Shown: piece by piece, positions 17,120 to 26,093 of the stretch | Layout of the letters: the number at the start of each line of letters is the position of its first letter | How positions within the stretch are numbered: position 1 is the first letter of the stretch | From: Hyphomonas sp. | GTDB lineage: Bacteria > Pseudomonadota > Alphaproteobacteria > Caulobacterales > Hyphomonadaceae | Length of the DNA stretch: 56,847 nucleotides | NCBI GenBank assembly: GCA_002700305.1 | Contig: PACZ01000049.1 | Coordinates: 3,759-60,605 of the forward strand | Direction of reading: 5' to 3' | Notes under the pieces: generated by a model | Told to the model about the DNA's origin: nothing | Database searches by the model: none | The model's input: the letters and a program-made list of their open reading frames with translations, nothing else | Program-made: the position numbers and the translations under genes

Positions 17120-18172
17120 TCAGTGTGCATGGCTTTCATCCAGGGGGCTGGAAGACCAATGGATATGCGTGATTTTCCAACCGTCCTCATTCCGCATGAG
17201 AACCATGGTTTCCATGGACCGGAGGTGGACGGCCTCACCCTTGTATGTACCGTTCATCTCCGATTGCGAAATGACGGTCGCCATGTCGCCTGCCTGGAAG
17301 ACTTTCCGGTCCTGTAGCTGAACATTCATCATGGTCATGAAGGACATGTCGGATTTCATGTGATGGCCGGCATATTCCTCGAAGGACAGCTCGGCCTGTC
17401 CGCCCTCCGCGATGACCGCGTCCGGTGCCATCATGGCGCGTAAGCCATCTTCATCACCTGACCGCAAGGCGGCCGAGAAGGCATCGGCCACGAATTCGGG
17501 CGTGCCGGTCTGGGCTGCCCCGGACACCCTCCCGGCATCTGCCTCATGATTGCTGCCGGGACCGTCCATGCGGCCGCCTTCCGCCATCTCGTCATGGTGC
17601 CCGTCGTCCATCTCGTCATCGGAGTGCTCATGGCCTGGCGCAGACGCCATTTCATCATGCCCGGCAGCGATGGCCGCCTCATCTGTCTTGCCACCATGAT
17701 GATGATCGTGACCTTGGCCTGTGACCTCGGGCAGACTCCTCACGCCAAGTCCATATCCGTAAACGATCTTCCCGCCCCACCAGGCTGTCGCGGTCAGCGC
17801 GAGGGCGGCGGCAGAAAGTGCGCCGACAAACAGGACCGACGCAGATTTTGCGCGGGTTCGCCAGCGCCATACCGCAAGGAGCAGAATGGCCGATCCCGAC
17901 GGCACCGCCCAGTTGCGGTGTGTCGTCATGGCAATGTGCGACGGCTCATCATGATCGACCGAATAATAGGCCTGGAAGCCCGCGGCGATGGTCACCACGA
18001 TCGAAGCGGCCGCAAAAGCCAGCAACCAGTCTGCCGCGGGCCGCAAGGATTGGGTCCAGCGGCCGGAAGGGAACACGCGACACAGGAGGTAGGATGCGGC
18101 GGCCGTCATGCTGAGGGCGTAGGCAAAATGGACCAGGATGGGGTGAATATTCGGTTCTATGAGGCCGTCCAA
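17120..18172 (-). CDS. DUF2231 membrane domain fused to an NTF2-like domain
   Basis: About 350 residues. The first 150 form four transmembrane helices of DUF2231 type (HPILVHFAYALS at the start, HRNWAVPSGSAILLLAVWRWR later). A His/Asp/Met-rich linker (HDHHHGG, then repeated HDEM units) follows at about 155-215. The C-terminal 120 residues resemble a SnoaL/DUF4440 NTF2-like fold (VADAFSAALRSGDEDGLRAMMAPDAVIAEGG, ending WKITHIHWSS). The TTG at 18172 is preferred because AGGAG precedes it; an upstream ATG at 18232 gives a non-membrane extension. The linker probably binds metal. The fusion is uncommon to my knowledge. Confidence 0.75.
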   Translation of the reverse strand: MDGLIEPNIHPILVHFAYALSMTAAASYLLCRVFPSGRWTQSLRPAADWLLAFAAASIVVTIAAGFQAYYSVDHDEPSHIAMTTHRNWAVPSGSAILLLAVWRWRTRAKSASVLFVGALSAAALALTATAWWGGKIVYGYGLGVRSLPEVTGQGHDHHHGGKTDEAAIAAGHDEMASAPGHEHSDDEMDDGHHDEMAEGGRMDGPGSNHEADAGRVSGAAQTGTPEFVADAFSAALRSGDEDGLRAMMAPDAVIAEGGQAELSFEEYAGHHMKSDMSFMTMMNVQLQDRKVFQAGDMATVISQSEMNGTYKGEAVHLRSMETMVLMRNEDGWKITHIHWSSSPLDESHAH

Positions 18173-18282
18173 GAAGGGCTCCTGTCTTGTTGCCGGGTCG
18201 TCAGGGCATTCGGCATGCGGCCGGCAACCCATTCATTCTGGCAGGTGATACGCGCCGGATGCACATGTCCCTCGAAACCGGC

Positions 18283-18510
18283 TCACCCGGCATCATCGAG
18301 CTCGCGTTTGCGACTTTCGAACTCGTCCTGGTCGATCTCGCCCCTGGCGTAACGGCGTTTGAGAATTTCAAGCGGTGTTTCCGGATCAGACGGGGGATCG
18401 CGCCTCCGGCCTGGGAGCGAGCGAAGCAGGAGACCGGCAAAAAGAATGATTCCGCCCCAGACGATGAGGCCGCCGACACCGCCAGGCATCCAGTGATTCA
18501 TGTTTGCCAT
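18283..18510 (-). CDS. SHOCT-domain membrane protein
   Basis: 75 residues. One transmembrane helix (about 12-31) is followed by a short oligomerisation SHOCT motif, PLEILKRRYARGEIDQDEFESRKREL. GGAGG precedes the ATG. It begins 18 bases after the CopB stop, so it belongs to the copper transcript. SHOCT proteins of this size are frequent in copper clusters; their role is not established. Confidence 0.85.
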   Translation of the reverse strand: MANMNHWMPGGVGGLIVWGGIILFAGLLLRSLPGRRRDPPSDPETPLEILKRRYARGEIDQDEFESRKRELDDAG

Positions 18511-18528
18511 CCGATCCTCCGGTCAGCT

Positions 18529-19338
18529 TCAGAACCAAGTGCGGATACCGCCCACCACGACCACCTGGTCCGGGTCTCCGCCAGCTACTCTGGTATAGTC
18601 TCGGGAACCGCCAAATTCAGATTGCCACTCGACGCCTACATAAGGCGCCAGTTCCCGGACGAATTCATATCGTAACCTCAGGCCTGCATCGATCGAATTC
18701 AGGCCCGAGCCGGTCTCGCGTTCGGCAATGTCCTGCGCGGAGAAGTTCGCCTCGATGCGGGGCTGCAGAATCAGACGCTGCGTCAGCAGAAACTCGTATT
18801 CTGCTTCGAAGCGGGCTGTCAGGTCACCTTTTTCACTGAGAAAAGCCGAGGCATCGATCTCGAACCAGTAGGGTGCCAATCCTTGGAGCGCCAGTACGCC
18901 ATGGGTCAGGCCATGGGGTTCGAAATCATGCCGCACGCCGGCTTGAAGGTTCCAATAGGGAGAGATTGCGCGGGAATACAGCGCCTGGAGCTCGGCGTCT
19001 TCGGTACCGTCGCCATTCAGGGAAGTACGTCCCTCGGACTTTATCCAGAGCTTGTTGATATCATCGCCCCAACTGGCCTGGCCGTTCCAGTACAGGGATT
19101 CCGATTCGTCAGAAAACTGCGCTTCGAGCTGGTTGAACAGAACATAAAAGGAATTCTGTGCGCCGCCTCCGGCCTGAACCGCCCTGCGGGCATCAGCCAT
19201 TGTTTCCTTTCCGAAATAGGCGTCGGCCTGTGACCAGGGCTTTTCAGAAGAAGACGGCGGCTGATCATCATGTGCTTGCGCTGATGCGCTTGTCGTAACG
19301 GCGATTGCGGCGAGCGCTGCGAACATCACCTTGCGCAT
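18529..19338 (-). CDS. copB: copper resistance outer-membrane protein CopB/PcoB
   Basis: About 269 residues. A signal peptide (through SASAQA) is followed by a CopB/PcoB beta-barrel: NSFYVLFNQLEAQ, YWNGQASWGDDINKLWIKSEGRT, LQAGVRHDF, LQPRIEANFSAQD and a closing aromatic F after IRTW. It is the outer-membrane partner of CopA oxidase. The Met-rich N-terminal repeats of longer CopB proteins are missing, so copper binding may rest with CopA. The ATG used here overlaps the CopA stop by one base (TGATG) with GAGGAG upstream; a GTG one codon earlier is also possible. Not to be confused with the ATPase at 5443. Confidence 0.92.
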   Translation of the reverse strand: MRKVMFAALAAIAVTTSASAQAHDDQPPSSSEKPWSQADAYFGKETMADARRAVQAGGGAQNSFYVLFNQLEAQFSDESESLYWNGQASWGDDINKLWIKSEGRTSLNGDGTEDAELQALYSRAISPYWNLQAGVRHDFEPHGLTHGVLALQGLAPYWFEIDASAFLSEKGDLTARFEAEYEFLLTQRLILQPRIEANFSAQDIAERETGSGLNSIDAGLRLRYEFVRELAPYVGVEWQSEFGGSRDYTRVAGGDPDQVVVVGGIRTWF

Positions 19339-21293
19339 CACTTCATCTCCTCAGGCTTGTCATGGCCCATGGCGGAGTGGTCCATCATATCGTGATCCAT
19401 CGGCATTTCGTGCTGCATAGGCATGTCATGCCCCATCATGTCATGGTCCATTGGCATCTTGTCCGTGGACGGCAGGACGGATACGACCTGCATCATGCCG
19501 GCATGCATGTGGTAGAGCAGGTGGCAGTGAAAGGCCCAGTCGCCGACATGTTCTGCCGAAACGTCAACGCTCAGCTTTTCTGCGGGTTTGACGACCACGG
19601 TATGCTTGCGCGGCTTATGATCTCCTCCTCCGTTGACGAGGTCGAAGAACATCCCATGGAGATGGATCGGGTGTGGCATCATTGTATCGTTGATGAGGGT
19701 CAATCGGACACGTTCGCCTTCGCGAAACCGGATGGACTGCGTGACTTCTGAAAACTTCACGCCGTCGAATGACCACATATAGCGTTCCATATTGGAGGTG
19801 AGGTGTATGACGACTTCTCTCTGCGGTGATCGGGAGTCGGGATTCGGCTCGAGGCTGCGAAGCTGAGAATAGGTCAGTGTACGGTGCGGCTGATCGGATA
19901 ATCCAATGCCCGGCTCATCAAGCCGGCTTGAGGGCATGGCCGCAATGTTTGCAACGCCAGGTCCCTTTTTGAGAGGCGCTTCAACACTCGCCAGTTGCGT
20001 TGGAGGGCCGTGCGGATCCGGGCCCATACCCGTACGTGGCATATCCCCATGTGTCATGTGATCCATGCTCGACATACCAGACATGTCGGACATGGTGGGC
20101 CTGTTTTCCATATCGCTCATGCCGGCCATGCTCTTATGGCTCATGCCCATGTCCTTCATCGTCAGTGATGGGACAGGCCGCAGGTCTGGAATCGCCGCAC
20201 GCAGGCCGGGTCGAGGGCCGAGGGTGGCGACGGCTTGACCAGAACGGTCAATTGACTCGGCGACGAAGGCGTAGGTCTGATCATCTTCAGGAGCAACGAT
20301 AACATCATAAGTCTCTGCGACGCCCATCTGGAACTCGTCCGTCTCGATTGGCTGAATATTCAGACCGTCGGATTGCACAACGGTCATTGGAAGACCCGGA
20401 ATGCGCACATTGAAGAGCGACATGGCTGATGCATTGATAATCCGCAGTCTGACGCGCTCGCCGGGCTGGAACACCATATTGAAATTCTCAGCGGTGGAAT
20501 GACCGTTTATGAGATAGGTGTAGGTCGGTGCCCCAACGTCTGCGAGATCGCGCGGGGACATGCGCATTTTGCCCCACATGGCGCGGTCTTCCAGTGTGTC
20601 ACTGAGCCCGTTATTGGCGGCATCCCTCAAAAAGTCGGGAAGGGTCCTGCGCTGGAAGTTCAGGCTTTCGGCATTATTCTTGAGCTTTGCATAAATCCGG
20701 TGCGGGTCTGTGAAGGACCAGTCACTGAGCACCAGAACGTATTCCCGGTCGTAGGCGATGGGATCCCTCTCTGACGGTTCGATGATGATCGGGCCATAAT
20801 GCCCTAGTTGTTCCTGCAGGCCGGAATGGGAATGATACCAGTACGTGCCATTCTGTCGGACCGGAAACTGGTAGCGGAATGTCTTGCCAGGTTTTATGCC
20901 TGGAAACGTAACACCCGGTACACCATCCATCTGGAACGGGACAAGCAGGCCGTGCCAATGAACAGACGTGTCTTCCTGAAGCTTGTTGGTGACATTCAAC
21001 GTCACCGTCTCGCCTTCGCGAAAGCGAAGCAGCGGACCCGGCAGCTGTCCATTGATGCCGACGGCCTTTCCGGTCTTACCGTTGATGCGTACCGGAAACT
21101 CTGCAATCTCCAGATCGAAGGCGGTACCTGAGGCCGAAGTAATTCCCAGGTTTCCGTCACTGGAGGAGCGGGCCCAGGCTGGAAGCATACCAGCTACCCC
21201 GAGAGCAGCGCCTGCTCCCAGCGTGTAGTGCAGCAGATGTCGTCTTGAAAGCATATCGGTATCCAACAATTCGTGTTGGCTACTGTTACGCAT
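19338..21293 (-). CDS. copA: multicopper oxidase CopA/PcoA
   Basis: 651 residues. A twin-arginine signal (SRRHLLHYTLGAGAALG) exports the folded enzyme. Copper sites are HWHGLL (112-117), YWYHSHSG (151-158), HPIHLHG (541-547) and HCHLLYHMH (about 589-597). A Met-rich insert at about residues 380-425 and a Met/His-rich tail over the last 40 residues add copper-binding capacity. It oxidises Cu(I) in the periplasm. The signal could also start at a Met at residue 14 (21254). It is followed by CopB with one-base overlap and preceded 27 bases upstream by the CusF-like lipoprotein. Confidence 0.95.
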   Translation of the reverse strand: MRNSSQHELLDTDMLSRRHLLHYTLGAGAALGVAGMLPAWARSSSDGNLGITSASGTAFDLEIAEFPVRINGKTGKAVGINGQLPGPLLRFREGETVTLNVTNKLQEDTSVHWHGLLVPFQMDGVPGVTFPGIKPGKTFRYQFPVRQNGTYWYHSHSGLQEQLGHYGPIIIEPSERDPIAYDREYVLVLSDWSFTDPHRIYAKLKNNAESLNFQRRTLPDFLRDAANNGLSDTLEDRAMWGKMRMSPRDLADVGAPTYTYLINGHSTAENFNMVFQPGERVRLRIINASAMSLFNVRIPGLPMTVVQSDGLNIQPIETDEFQMGVAETYDVIVAPEDDQTYAFVAESIDRSGQAVATLGPRPGLRAAIPDLRPVPSLTMKDMGMSHKSMAGMSDMENRPTMSDMSGMSSMDHMTHGDMPRTGMGPDPHGPPTQLASVEAPLKKGPGVANIAAMPSSRLDEPGIGLSDQPHRTLTYSQLRSLEPNPDSRSPQREVVIHLTSNMERYMWSFDGVKFSEVTQSIRFREGERVRLTLINDTMMPHPIHLHGMFFDLVNGGGDHKPRKHTVVVKPAEKLSVDVSAEHVGDWAFHCHLLYHMHAGMMQVVSVLPSTDKMPMDHDMMGHDMPMQHEMPMDHDMMDHSAMGHDKPEEMK

Positions 21294-21320
21294 TCGCGCA
21301 GCAAGACCCTCAGGTCTGAC

Positions 21321-21746
21321 TCAGTTCGGCTCATTGCCGGAGGACTCTTCGTCGTCGGGGACCAGTGCCTCGATTACTTCGCGAGCGCTGACGCGCCTTA
21401 TGGCAACAATCTCGGGAACATCTTCATTCGAGTAATCGAAAATGAACTCGACCGGGTCGCCAGGTGCAAATCCGCTGACATCGACATGGTGCGCGACGGA
21501 AAAGTTCATCTGCATGATCGGCCAGCCGGTTTCGTTGACCGGAGTGTGAGTGATCTCGATGGTTCGGTTTGCGGAATCCAGCGAAAGGATCGACCCAAAG
21601 GCTGGTGCGACCCTCGGGCCGAGCGCGGCTCCGAGTGCATCCGGATCTGCGATCTCTTCCTGTGAAACGGGTGAGGCTGGCGCACAGGACACAAGACCCA
21701 GAGGAGCAAGTGCCAGTGATCCGGCGAAAACTGCATATCTGATCAT
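21321..21746 (-). CDS. CusF-like copper-binding lipoprotein
   Basis: About 141 residues. A lipoprotein signal ends LGLVSC with the lipidated Cys at 21. The C-terminal 90 residues resemble a CusF-type OB fold (GSILSLDSANRTIEITHTPVNETGWPIMQMNFSV, then FAPGDPVEFIFDY). The family ligands His, two Met and Trp are represented by H, W, M and M in that stretch. AAGGGGGAAG precedes the ATG, so a longer frame to 21878 is rejected. It is the first gene of the copper block. A perfect 10-bp palindrome GGTCCGGACC (21785-21794) lies 39 bases upstream and may be an operator. Confidence 0.85.
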   Translation of the reverse strand: MIRYAVFAGSLALAPLGLVSCAPASPVSQEEIADPDALGAALGPRVAPAFGSILSLDSANRTIEITHTPVNETGWPIMQMNFSVAHHVDVSGFAPGDPVEFIFDYSNEDVPEIVAIRRVSAREVIEALVPDDEESSGNEPN

Positions 21747-22214
21747 ACGGACTTCCCCCTTTGCTTCATCCGGCAATCCTGATCGGTCCGGACCAGAGTG
21801 CGATTGAGCTGAGTTCAATACGCACCGCATCCTTCTCTCCCTCATAGCGTCAATCGCCGGGGATTTCCACTTGAGCATTGGCTGGGGCCGGAGAAGCCGG
21901 AAAAGGAGCTATTGGCGTGCCGCTGCCCGGCATGTGCGTTTGCTTCTCTGAGTTTCCCACCATTTGCCATCGATAGAACTACTTTTCTAGCTGGAACAGG
22001 AAAGGGTTCCGTGGCCAAAGGGCTACTGTCTTGTATGCCATTGAAATAATGGAGGAACAGTTGGAGCGGGTGAGGGGAATCGGATCCTCGTCGCTAGCTC
22101 GGCAATTGTGCAGAGGCAATAGACTGGTTGGGGGACTCCATTCTTATTGCGCCAGGCAATCGTAAGAAATCCCCGCTCACCCGCGCGCGACCCCTGTTGC
22201 AGGATTAAGTATTA
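21747..22214. other. intergenic region: copper promoter area and island boundary
   Basis: This 468-bp stretch separates the copper block from the glycosylation block, both on the minus strand. It holds the palindrome GGTCCGGACC (21785-21794) upstream of the CusF-like gene and the degenerate tRNA-Gly attachment-type repeat (21981-22105). No open frame with a credible start is present, and no terminator was recognised after the transferase gene. Confidence 0.5.
21981..22105 (-). repeat. degenerate copy of tRNA-Gly 3' end and flank (att-like)
   Basis: 22062-22105 matches the 3' half of the tRNA-Gly gene at 43190-43263: the terminal stretch TGGAGCGGGTGA is identical, followed by GGGAATCG, CCTCGTCG and further matches with scattered changes. 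The similarity continues beyond the tRNA end. CATTGAA (22039) corresponds to 43167, and ACTTTTCTAGCTGG (21981-21994) is identical to 43098-43111. The 5' half of a tRNA is absent. A 3' tRNA fragment in the same orientation, 21 kb away from the intact gene, is the usual footprint of tRNA-targeted integration. Confidence 0.7.
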
Positions 22215-23747
22215 TCAGGACTGCCCCTTGATGAATGGCTTTCGGATCAGCCCATAGGGCGAGGCATTCGGTTCGTCGGCAAAGTAAACGGAATATGTTT
22301 CTATCGGCTGCTCGTCCCTTGTGCGGGTGATCTGAGTGAGTAATTCAAAATGTTCAAATCCGGAGCGAACATCATCAAGAAACTGACAGGAGTCTCTGCA
22401 GATATAGAGAACGGGGAGAGCGAAGGCGTCGCCTGGAGGCGGGGGTTCGTTCGCCCATCTCAATCGTTCATTGATCTGGGTAACCGGAGTTTTTGAAGGC
22501 AGGTAAAATCGTAGCCAGCTGTTGGTCGTATAGTCGCTGGTGATAATTCTGGCTGCACCATTTTGTGCCGTGATAGAGGCAATGTCTTTTCCAATGTCAT
22601 GCCAACCATATGCAAGTTCCCGTGTTACGGGATCCTTGCGTCCGAGCGGGATCGGGCCAAACAGGGCTTGAACATATACGAGTGAAGCAAGGCCCGCTCC
22701 GACTGGCAACATGAGGCGCCTTGACCAGTTCGTCCACGGTGCCTTCAGCGATCCGGTTCGGGCAGCTTGAATGCTCATTGTGGCTGCCAGAACAAACGGC
22801 GGATACATCACTTCGGGCCAATTTCCTTCGACTCGTTCATGCAAGGAGTGCCAAGCAAAATATACAAAAGTTGGTGCGACAAGCGAGAGGATCAGTACTC
22901 TTGTGCTTGCCGGAATTCGGACGAGTCCCGGGATTTTCCTGAAGGCCAGAATGCCGAGTATGAATACCGGCGGCGTCAGAAAAGCAGCCTGGGAACCGAT
23001 ATAGTCGTCAAGATATTTCAAGGAGAATTGGTGAGTGTTTGTCCGGCCGGATTGGTACACAAACGAAATCCATTCATGATTCCAGTTCCAAATGACAACC
23101 GGCGCAAACAACAGGATGGAAACAACCGCACCTGAAATTGAATACGGGTTGAAGAGCCAACGGCGCCGTTGGGGGGTAATCACCACCCAGAGGACAATAC
23201 CGCAGGCAAGAAATATGGTTGTGTATTTCGACAACATTCCCAATCCGACAAAGACACCTGCGCCTAGCCACCAGAACCCGTTGCCGGATTTTTCGATTTG
23301 AGCGAGACAGTAGAGTGTGAATGCGCTGGTTGCGATCACGGCTGCGTCGGATGTTGCAATAAAGGACCCGACCGAAACGGCAACTGTAAGGTTGAAAATG
23401 AGCGCTGCTGTGGCGCCTGCATGTTCGTCTTCGAATAGTAGCTTTCCAGTTTGCCAGACGGCCCAAGTGGCCGGAAGGCTCAAGATCAATGGCAGCAAGC
23501 GGACACCGAGTGGGGAATCTCCAAGCAGAAAAGTCCCGATCCGGATTAGAAGAGGGTTCATCACGGGGTGGTCTACAAATCCCCAGCCGAGATGTTTGGA
23601 GTAACTCCAGTAGAGCGCTTCGTCGCCTGAAAGAGGCAGGACCGCTGCGCAAATGAGACGCACAATGAAAGATAACAGAATGCCACCGATGACCAGTTTG
23701 ACGTAAATCGGGGTGCGGCCAGGCGGGGAGCCATGATCAAAGGTCAT
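22215..23747 (-). CDS. GT39/ArnT-like glycosyltransferase
   Basis: 510 residues with about 11-12 transmembrane helices. The first periplasmic loop carries the GT39 signature LSGDEALYWSYSKHLGWGFVDHPVMNPLLI, with the catalytic-type acidic residue in GDE. These enzymes transfer a sugar from a polyprenyl-phosphate carrier to lipid A, protein or another envelope acceptor in the periplasm. AAGGAAAATTC precedes the ATG. The start overlaps the GtrA gene by 11 bases. It is the last gene of a five-gene glycosylation block. Confidence 0.9.
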   Translation of the reverse strand: MTFDHGSPPGRTPIYVKLVIGGILLSFIVRLICAAVLPLSGDEALYWSYSKHLGWGFVDHPVMNPLLIRIGTFLLGDSPLGVRLLPLILSLPATWAVWQTGKLLFEDEHAGATAALIFNLTVAVSVGSFIATSDAAVIATSAFTLYCLAQIEKSGNGFWWLGAGVFVGLGMLSKYTTIFLACGIVLWVVITPQRRRWLFNPYSISGAVVSILLFAPVVIWNWNHEWISFVYQSGRTNTHQFSLKYLDDYIGSQAAFLTPPVFILGILAFRKIPGLVRIPASTRVLILSLVAPTFVYFAWHSLHERVEGNWPEVMYPPFVLAATMSIQAARTGSLKAPWTNWSRRLMLPVGAGLASLVYVQALFGPIPLGRKDPVTRELAYGWHDIGKDIASITAQNGAARIITSDYTTNSWLRFYLPSKTPVTQINERLRWANEPPPPGDAFALPVLYICRDSCQFLDDVRSGFEHFELLTQITRTRDEQPIETYSVYFADEPNASPYGLIRKPFIKGQS

Positions 23748-24204
23748 GAATTTTCCTTTTGTATTCCGGGTCTCGCTGTTCCTGTTCCACGCGCAGGAAA
23801 GTCTTCGGCCGGAACACCCAGAGGGTGTTGATTAGATAGTTTGCTATAGGGACGAGGACCCAGCCAATCACCAGGCCCACCCAGAATGGCAGGTCTGATT
23901 TGTCGACCAGACGCATACTGATCGTAACGATCAAGAAGCTTGCAAAGGTTATAAGGATAAAGCGAAACAGGTGCGTGCTGTTGTGGGGCACATCCGGATA
24001 GGTTATTCGGGCATGAACCAGAAAGGAAACAGGTGCCGTAGTCAGCGATGCGAAGATGGTCGCTGTTGTCGGGTCTGAAATGAGGTCGCTCATCACAAGG
24101 AAAGCCACCTGGACAGAGTAGAAGGCTGTCACGCCAATACCCGCCGCGAGGTAGCGAAGCGGACGTTCAAACCGAACGGGAAGCCACTGGAGGTTGCTGG
24201 CCAT
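23737..24204 (-). CDS. GtrA-family membrane protein
   Basis: 155 residues with four transmembrane helices, starting RPLRYLAAGIGVTAFYSVQVAFLV and ending VPIANYLINTLWVFRP, the closing motif of GtrA/DPMS_flip proteins. They are thought to help polyprenyl-phosphate sugars cross the inner membrane. The ATG overlaps the asparagine synthase stop by one base (TGATG), and its end overlaps the next transferase. This agrees with a flippase-type role between GT2 and the ArnT-like enzymes. Confidence 0.9.
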   Translation of the reverse strand: MASNLQWLPVRFERPLRYLAAGIGVTAFYSVQVAFLVMSDLISDPTTATIFASLTTAPVSFLVHARITYPDVPHNSTHLFRFILITFASFLIVTISMRLVDKSDLPFWVGLVIGWVLVPIANYLINTLWVFRPKTFLRVEQEQRDPEYKRKIHDL

Positions 24205-26093
24205 CAGCAGCCTCCAGCAACGAGCCTGCGCTGGCGAGATGCGTCAGGCGAGGAAAGTTGCAGGGATAACCAGGCCCACAAGAAAAGGCGATGGTCCTTG
24301 TTGTCTTGCCTGTGTTCACGCCATGCCCGTCCGGGATAGTCCAGGCATACGCCTTCAAAAGGCGCAAGGGGTGGAGTGGTCGGAATGACACGCAACCAGG
24401 ATGAAATCGGCATCCCAAATCCTTTTTTGGGCCGTCGGAATACGGCTTCAGGAAGGAGCGGCTGCATTGCCTTTCTCAGAAGGTACTTTCGGGTGCCATT
24501 GCGCAATTTGTATCGGTGCGGCAAGCGGCTGCAAAACTGGACGAGCTCATTGTCAAGAAAGATGGAGCGGGATTCCAGTGACGATCTCATCGATGCGCGA
24601 TCCGCCTTGGCCAGAATCCCTTCCTGCAGATAGAAGCGCGTATAGAACTCAAGCGTGCGGTCGATGACGTTCCCGGCAGAACTTGCTTCCCAAACTTCCA
24701 GTGCTTCGGAGTATAGTTCTTCGGGCGCAATTGGCGCTTCGAACAGTTCCTGCATTTCAGCGGGATCTACCGGTGAAAGCCAAACCGGGTTCCACAATGA
24801 GGGGGGGTAGCTCAGGCCTCTCAGAGTTCTCTTGATACGGAAGTCAAGACTCATGTTGCGATCAGACCGGGGGAGGTAGTCGGCGCACCGACGAACAAGA
24901 TGGTGGAGGGGCGCTGGAACAAGCCCGCGATAGAAACGTGAGGGGGACAGAGCCAGGAACGGATCATATCCGGCGAAGAGTTCATCTCCTCCATCTCCAG
25001 ACAACGCGACCTTGACGTGTTTGCTGGCGAATCGCGCGAGCAAACTCGTTGGCACAATGGATGGATCACTCATTGGCTCGTCGAGGCCGGCGAGAATGTC
25101 GCAAATGCCTGCTCTGGCAGAATCCAGGTCAAGCGCTTCGGTCCGGTGAAGGGAGCGGAAATAGTCTGCAGTGCTGCGGGCGGCGTCAGATTCATCGAAT
25201 GAGGGTTCCTGAAAGCCGAGCGTAAAAGTCTGGAACCGCCTCTCTGGAGAGACCTGCGCGGCGCAGGCAAGCGCTGTAGCAGAATCGATCCCGCCGCTCA
25301 GAAAAATGCCGACCGGAACGTCTCCCATCAGTCGCCGCCTCACGGACGCAACAAGAAGTTCGCGAAGCTCTTCGGCAAGGTCGTCTTCATCCCGTGCCTG
25401 AATGGCCGGGTCAGGCTCGATGCGGAACTCCCAGTAAGTGATCTGACGGGTGTTACCCGAAGCGAGATCGTACAAGAGGGCCGTGCCACCGGGTAATTTG
25501 TAGCAGTTATCGTATATGGTTCCAGGGGCCGGGACATACCCATATGCGAAATACTTTTGAAGCTTCCGGAAACTGAGGTTTGGCTCGATATGCGAATGCG
25601 CAAGCAGGCTGGTCAGCTCACTAGCAAATGCAAACAGTCCTTTGATGCGCGCGTAGTAGAGGGGTTTCTCTCCAAACCGGTCGCGCGCAAGGAATAATTT
25701 CTTGCGTTCCAGATCGTAGATGCAGAATGCAAACATGCCATTGAGACGAATGAGCATGCTTTCACCCCATTCGATATAGGCGCGGAGCAAGACCTCAGTA
25801 TCGGAATGATCTGTATGAAATGCGTGGCCGAGTTGAACCAGCTCTGACCTGAGTTCTGCATGATTGTAGATCTCTCCGTTAAAGACGATGCATGTCTTGC
25901 TATCCTGGGTCCACATCGGCTGGGCGCCGCCTGCGATATCCACGATTGCAAGACGCTGATGACCGAGATGAACCGCATGACGGGGATCGACGAAGTGGCC
26001 ATGTCCGTCAGGACCGCGATGTGCAATGGCTGCCATCATGGCGGCAAGATCGTCGGCATCGCCGCGACCAACAAATCCCGAAATACCGCACAT
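24204..26093 (-). CDS. asnB: asparagine synthase (glutamine-hydrolysing) family
   Basis: 629 residues. An N-terminal class II glutaminase (nucleophile Cys2 in MCGISGF, then GPDGHG and FNGEIYNHAEL) is followed by an ATP-pyrophosphatase synthase domain with SGGIDSATALA and LSGDGGDELFAGYD. It converts Asp or another carboxylate to the amide using Gln and ATP. Within a glycosylation block, AsnB-like enzymes often amidate sugar or peptide carboxylates rather than make asparagine, so the symbol denotes family. The ATG overlaps the GT2 stop (TGATG). Confidence 0.92.
   Translation of the reverse strand: MCGISGFVGRGDADDLAAMMAAIAHRGPDGHGHFVDPRHAVHLGHQRLAIVDIAGGAQPMWTQDSKTCIVFNGEIYNHAELRSELVQLGHAFHTDHSDTEVLLRAYIEWGESMLIRLNGMFAFCIYDLERKKLFLARDRFGEKPLYYARIKGLFAFASELTSLLAHSHIEPNLSFRKLQKYFAYGYVPAPGTIYDNCYKLPGGTALLYDLASGNTRQITYWEFRIEPDPAIQARDEDDLAEELRELLVASVRRRLMGDVPVGIFLSGGIDSATALACAAQVSPERRFQTFTLGFQEPSFDESDAARSTADYFRSLHRTEALDLDSARAGICDILAGLDEPMSDPSIVPTSLLARFASKHVKVALSGDGGDELFAGYDPFLALSPSRFYRGLVPAPLHHLVRRCADYLPRSDRNMSLDFRIKRTLRGLSYPPSLWNPVWLSPVDPAEMQELFEAPIAPEELYSEALEVWEASSAGNVIDRTLEFYTRFYLQEGILAKADRASMRSSLESRSIFLDNELVQFCSRLPHRYKLRNGTRKYLLRKAMQPLLPEAVFRRPKKGFGMPISSWLRVIPTTPPLAPFEGVCLDYPGRAWREHRQDNKDHRLFLWAWLSLQLSSPDASRQRRLVAGGC

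Noticed and set aside
22062-22105. a second functional tRNA-Gly gene
   Set aside because: Only the 3' half is recognisable, the T-arm has changes and no anticodon or acceptor 5' strand is present.
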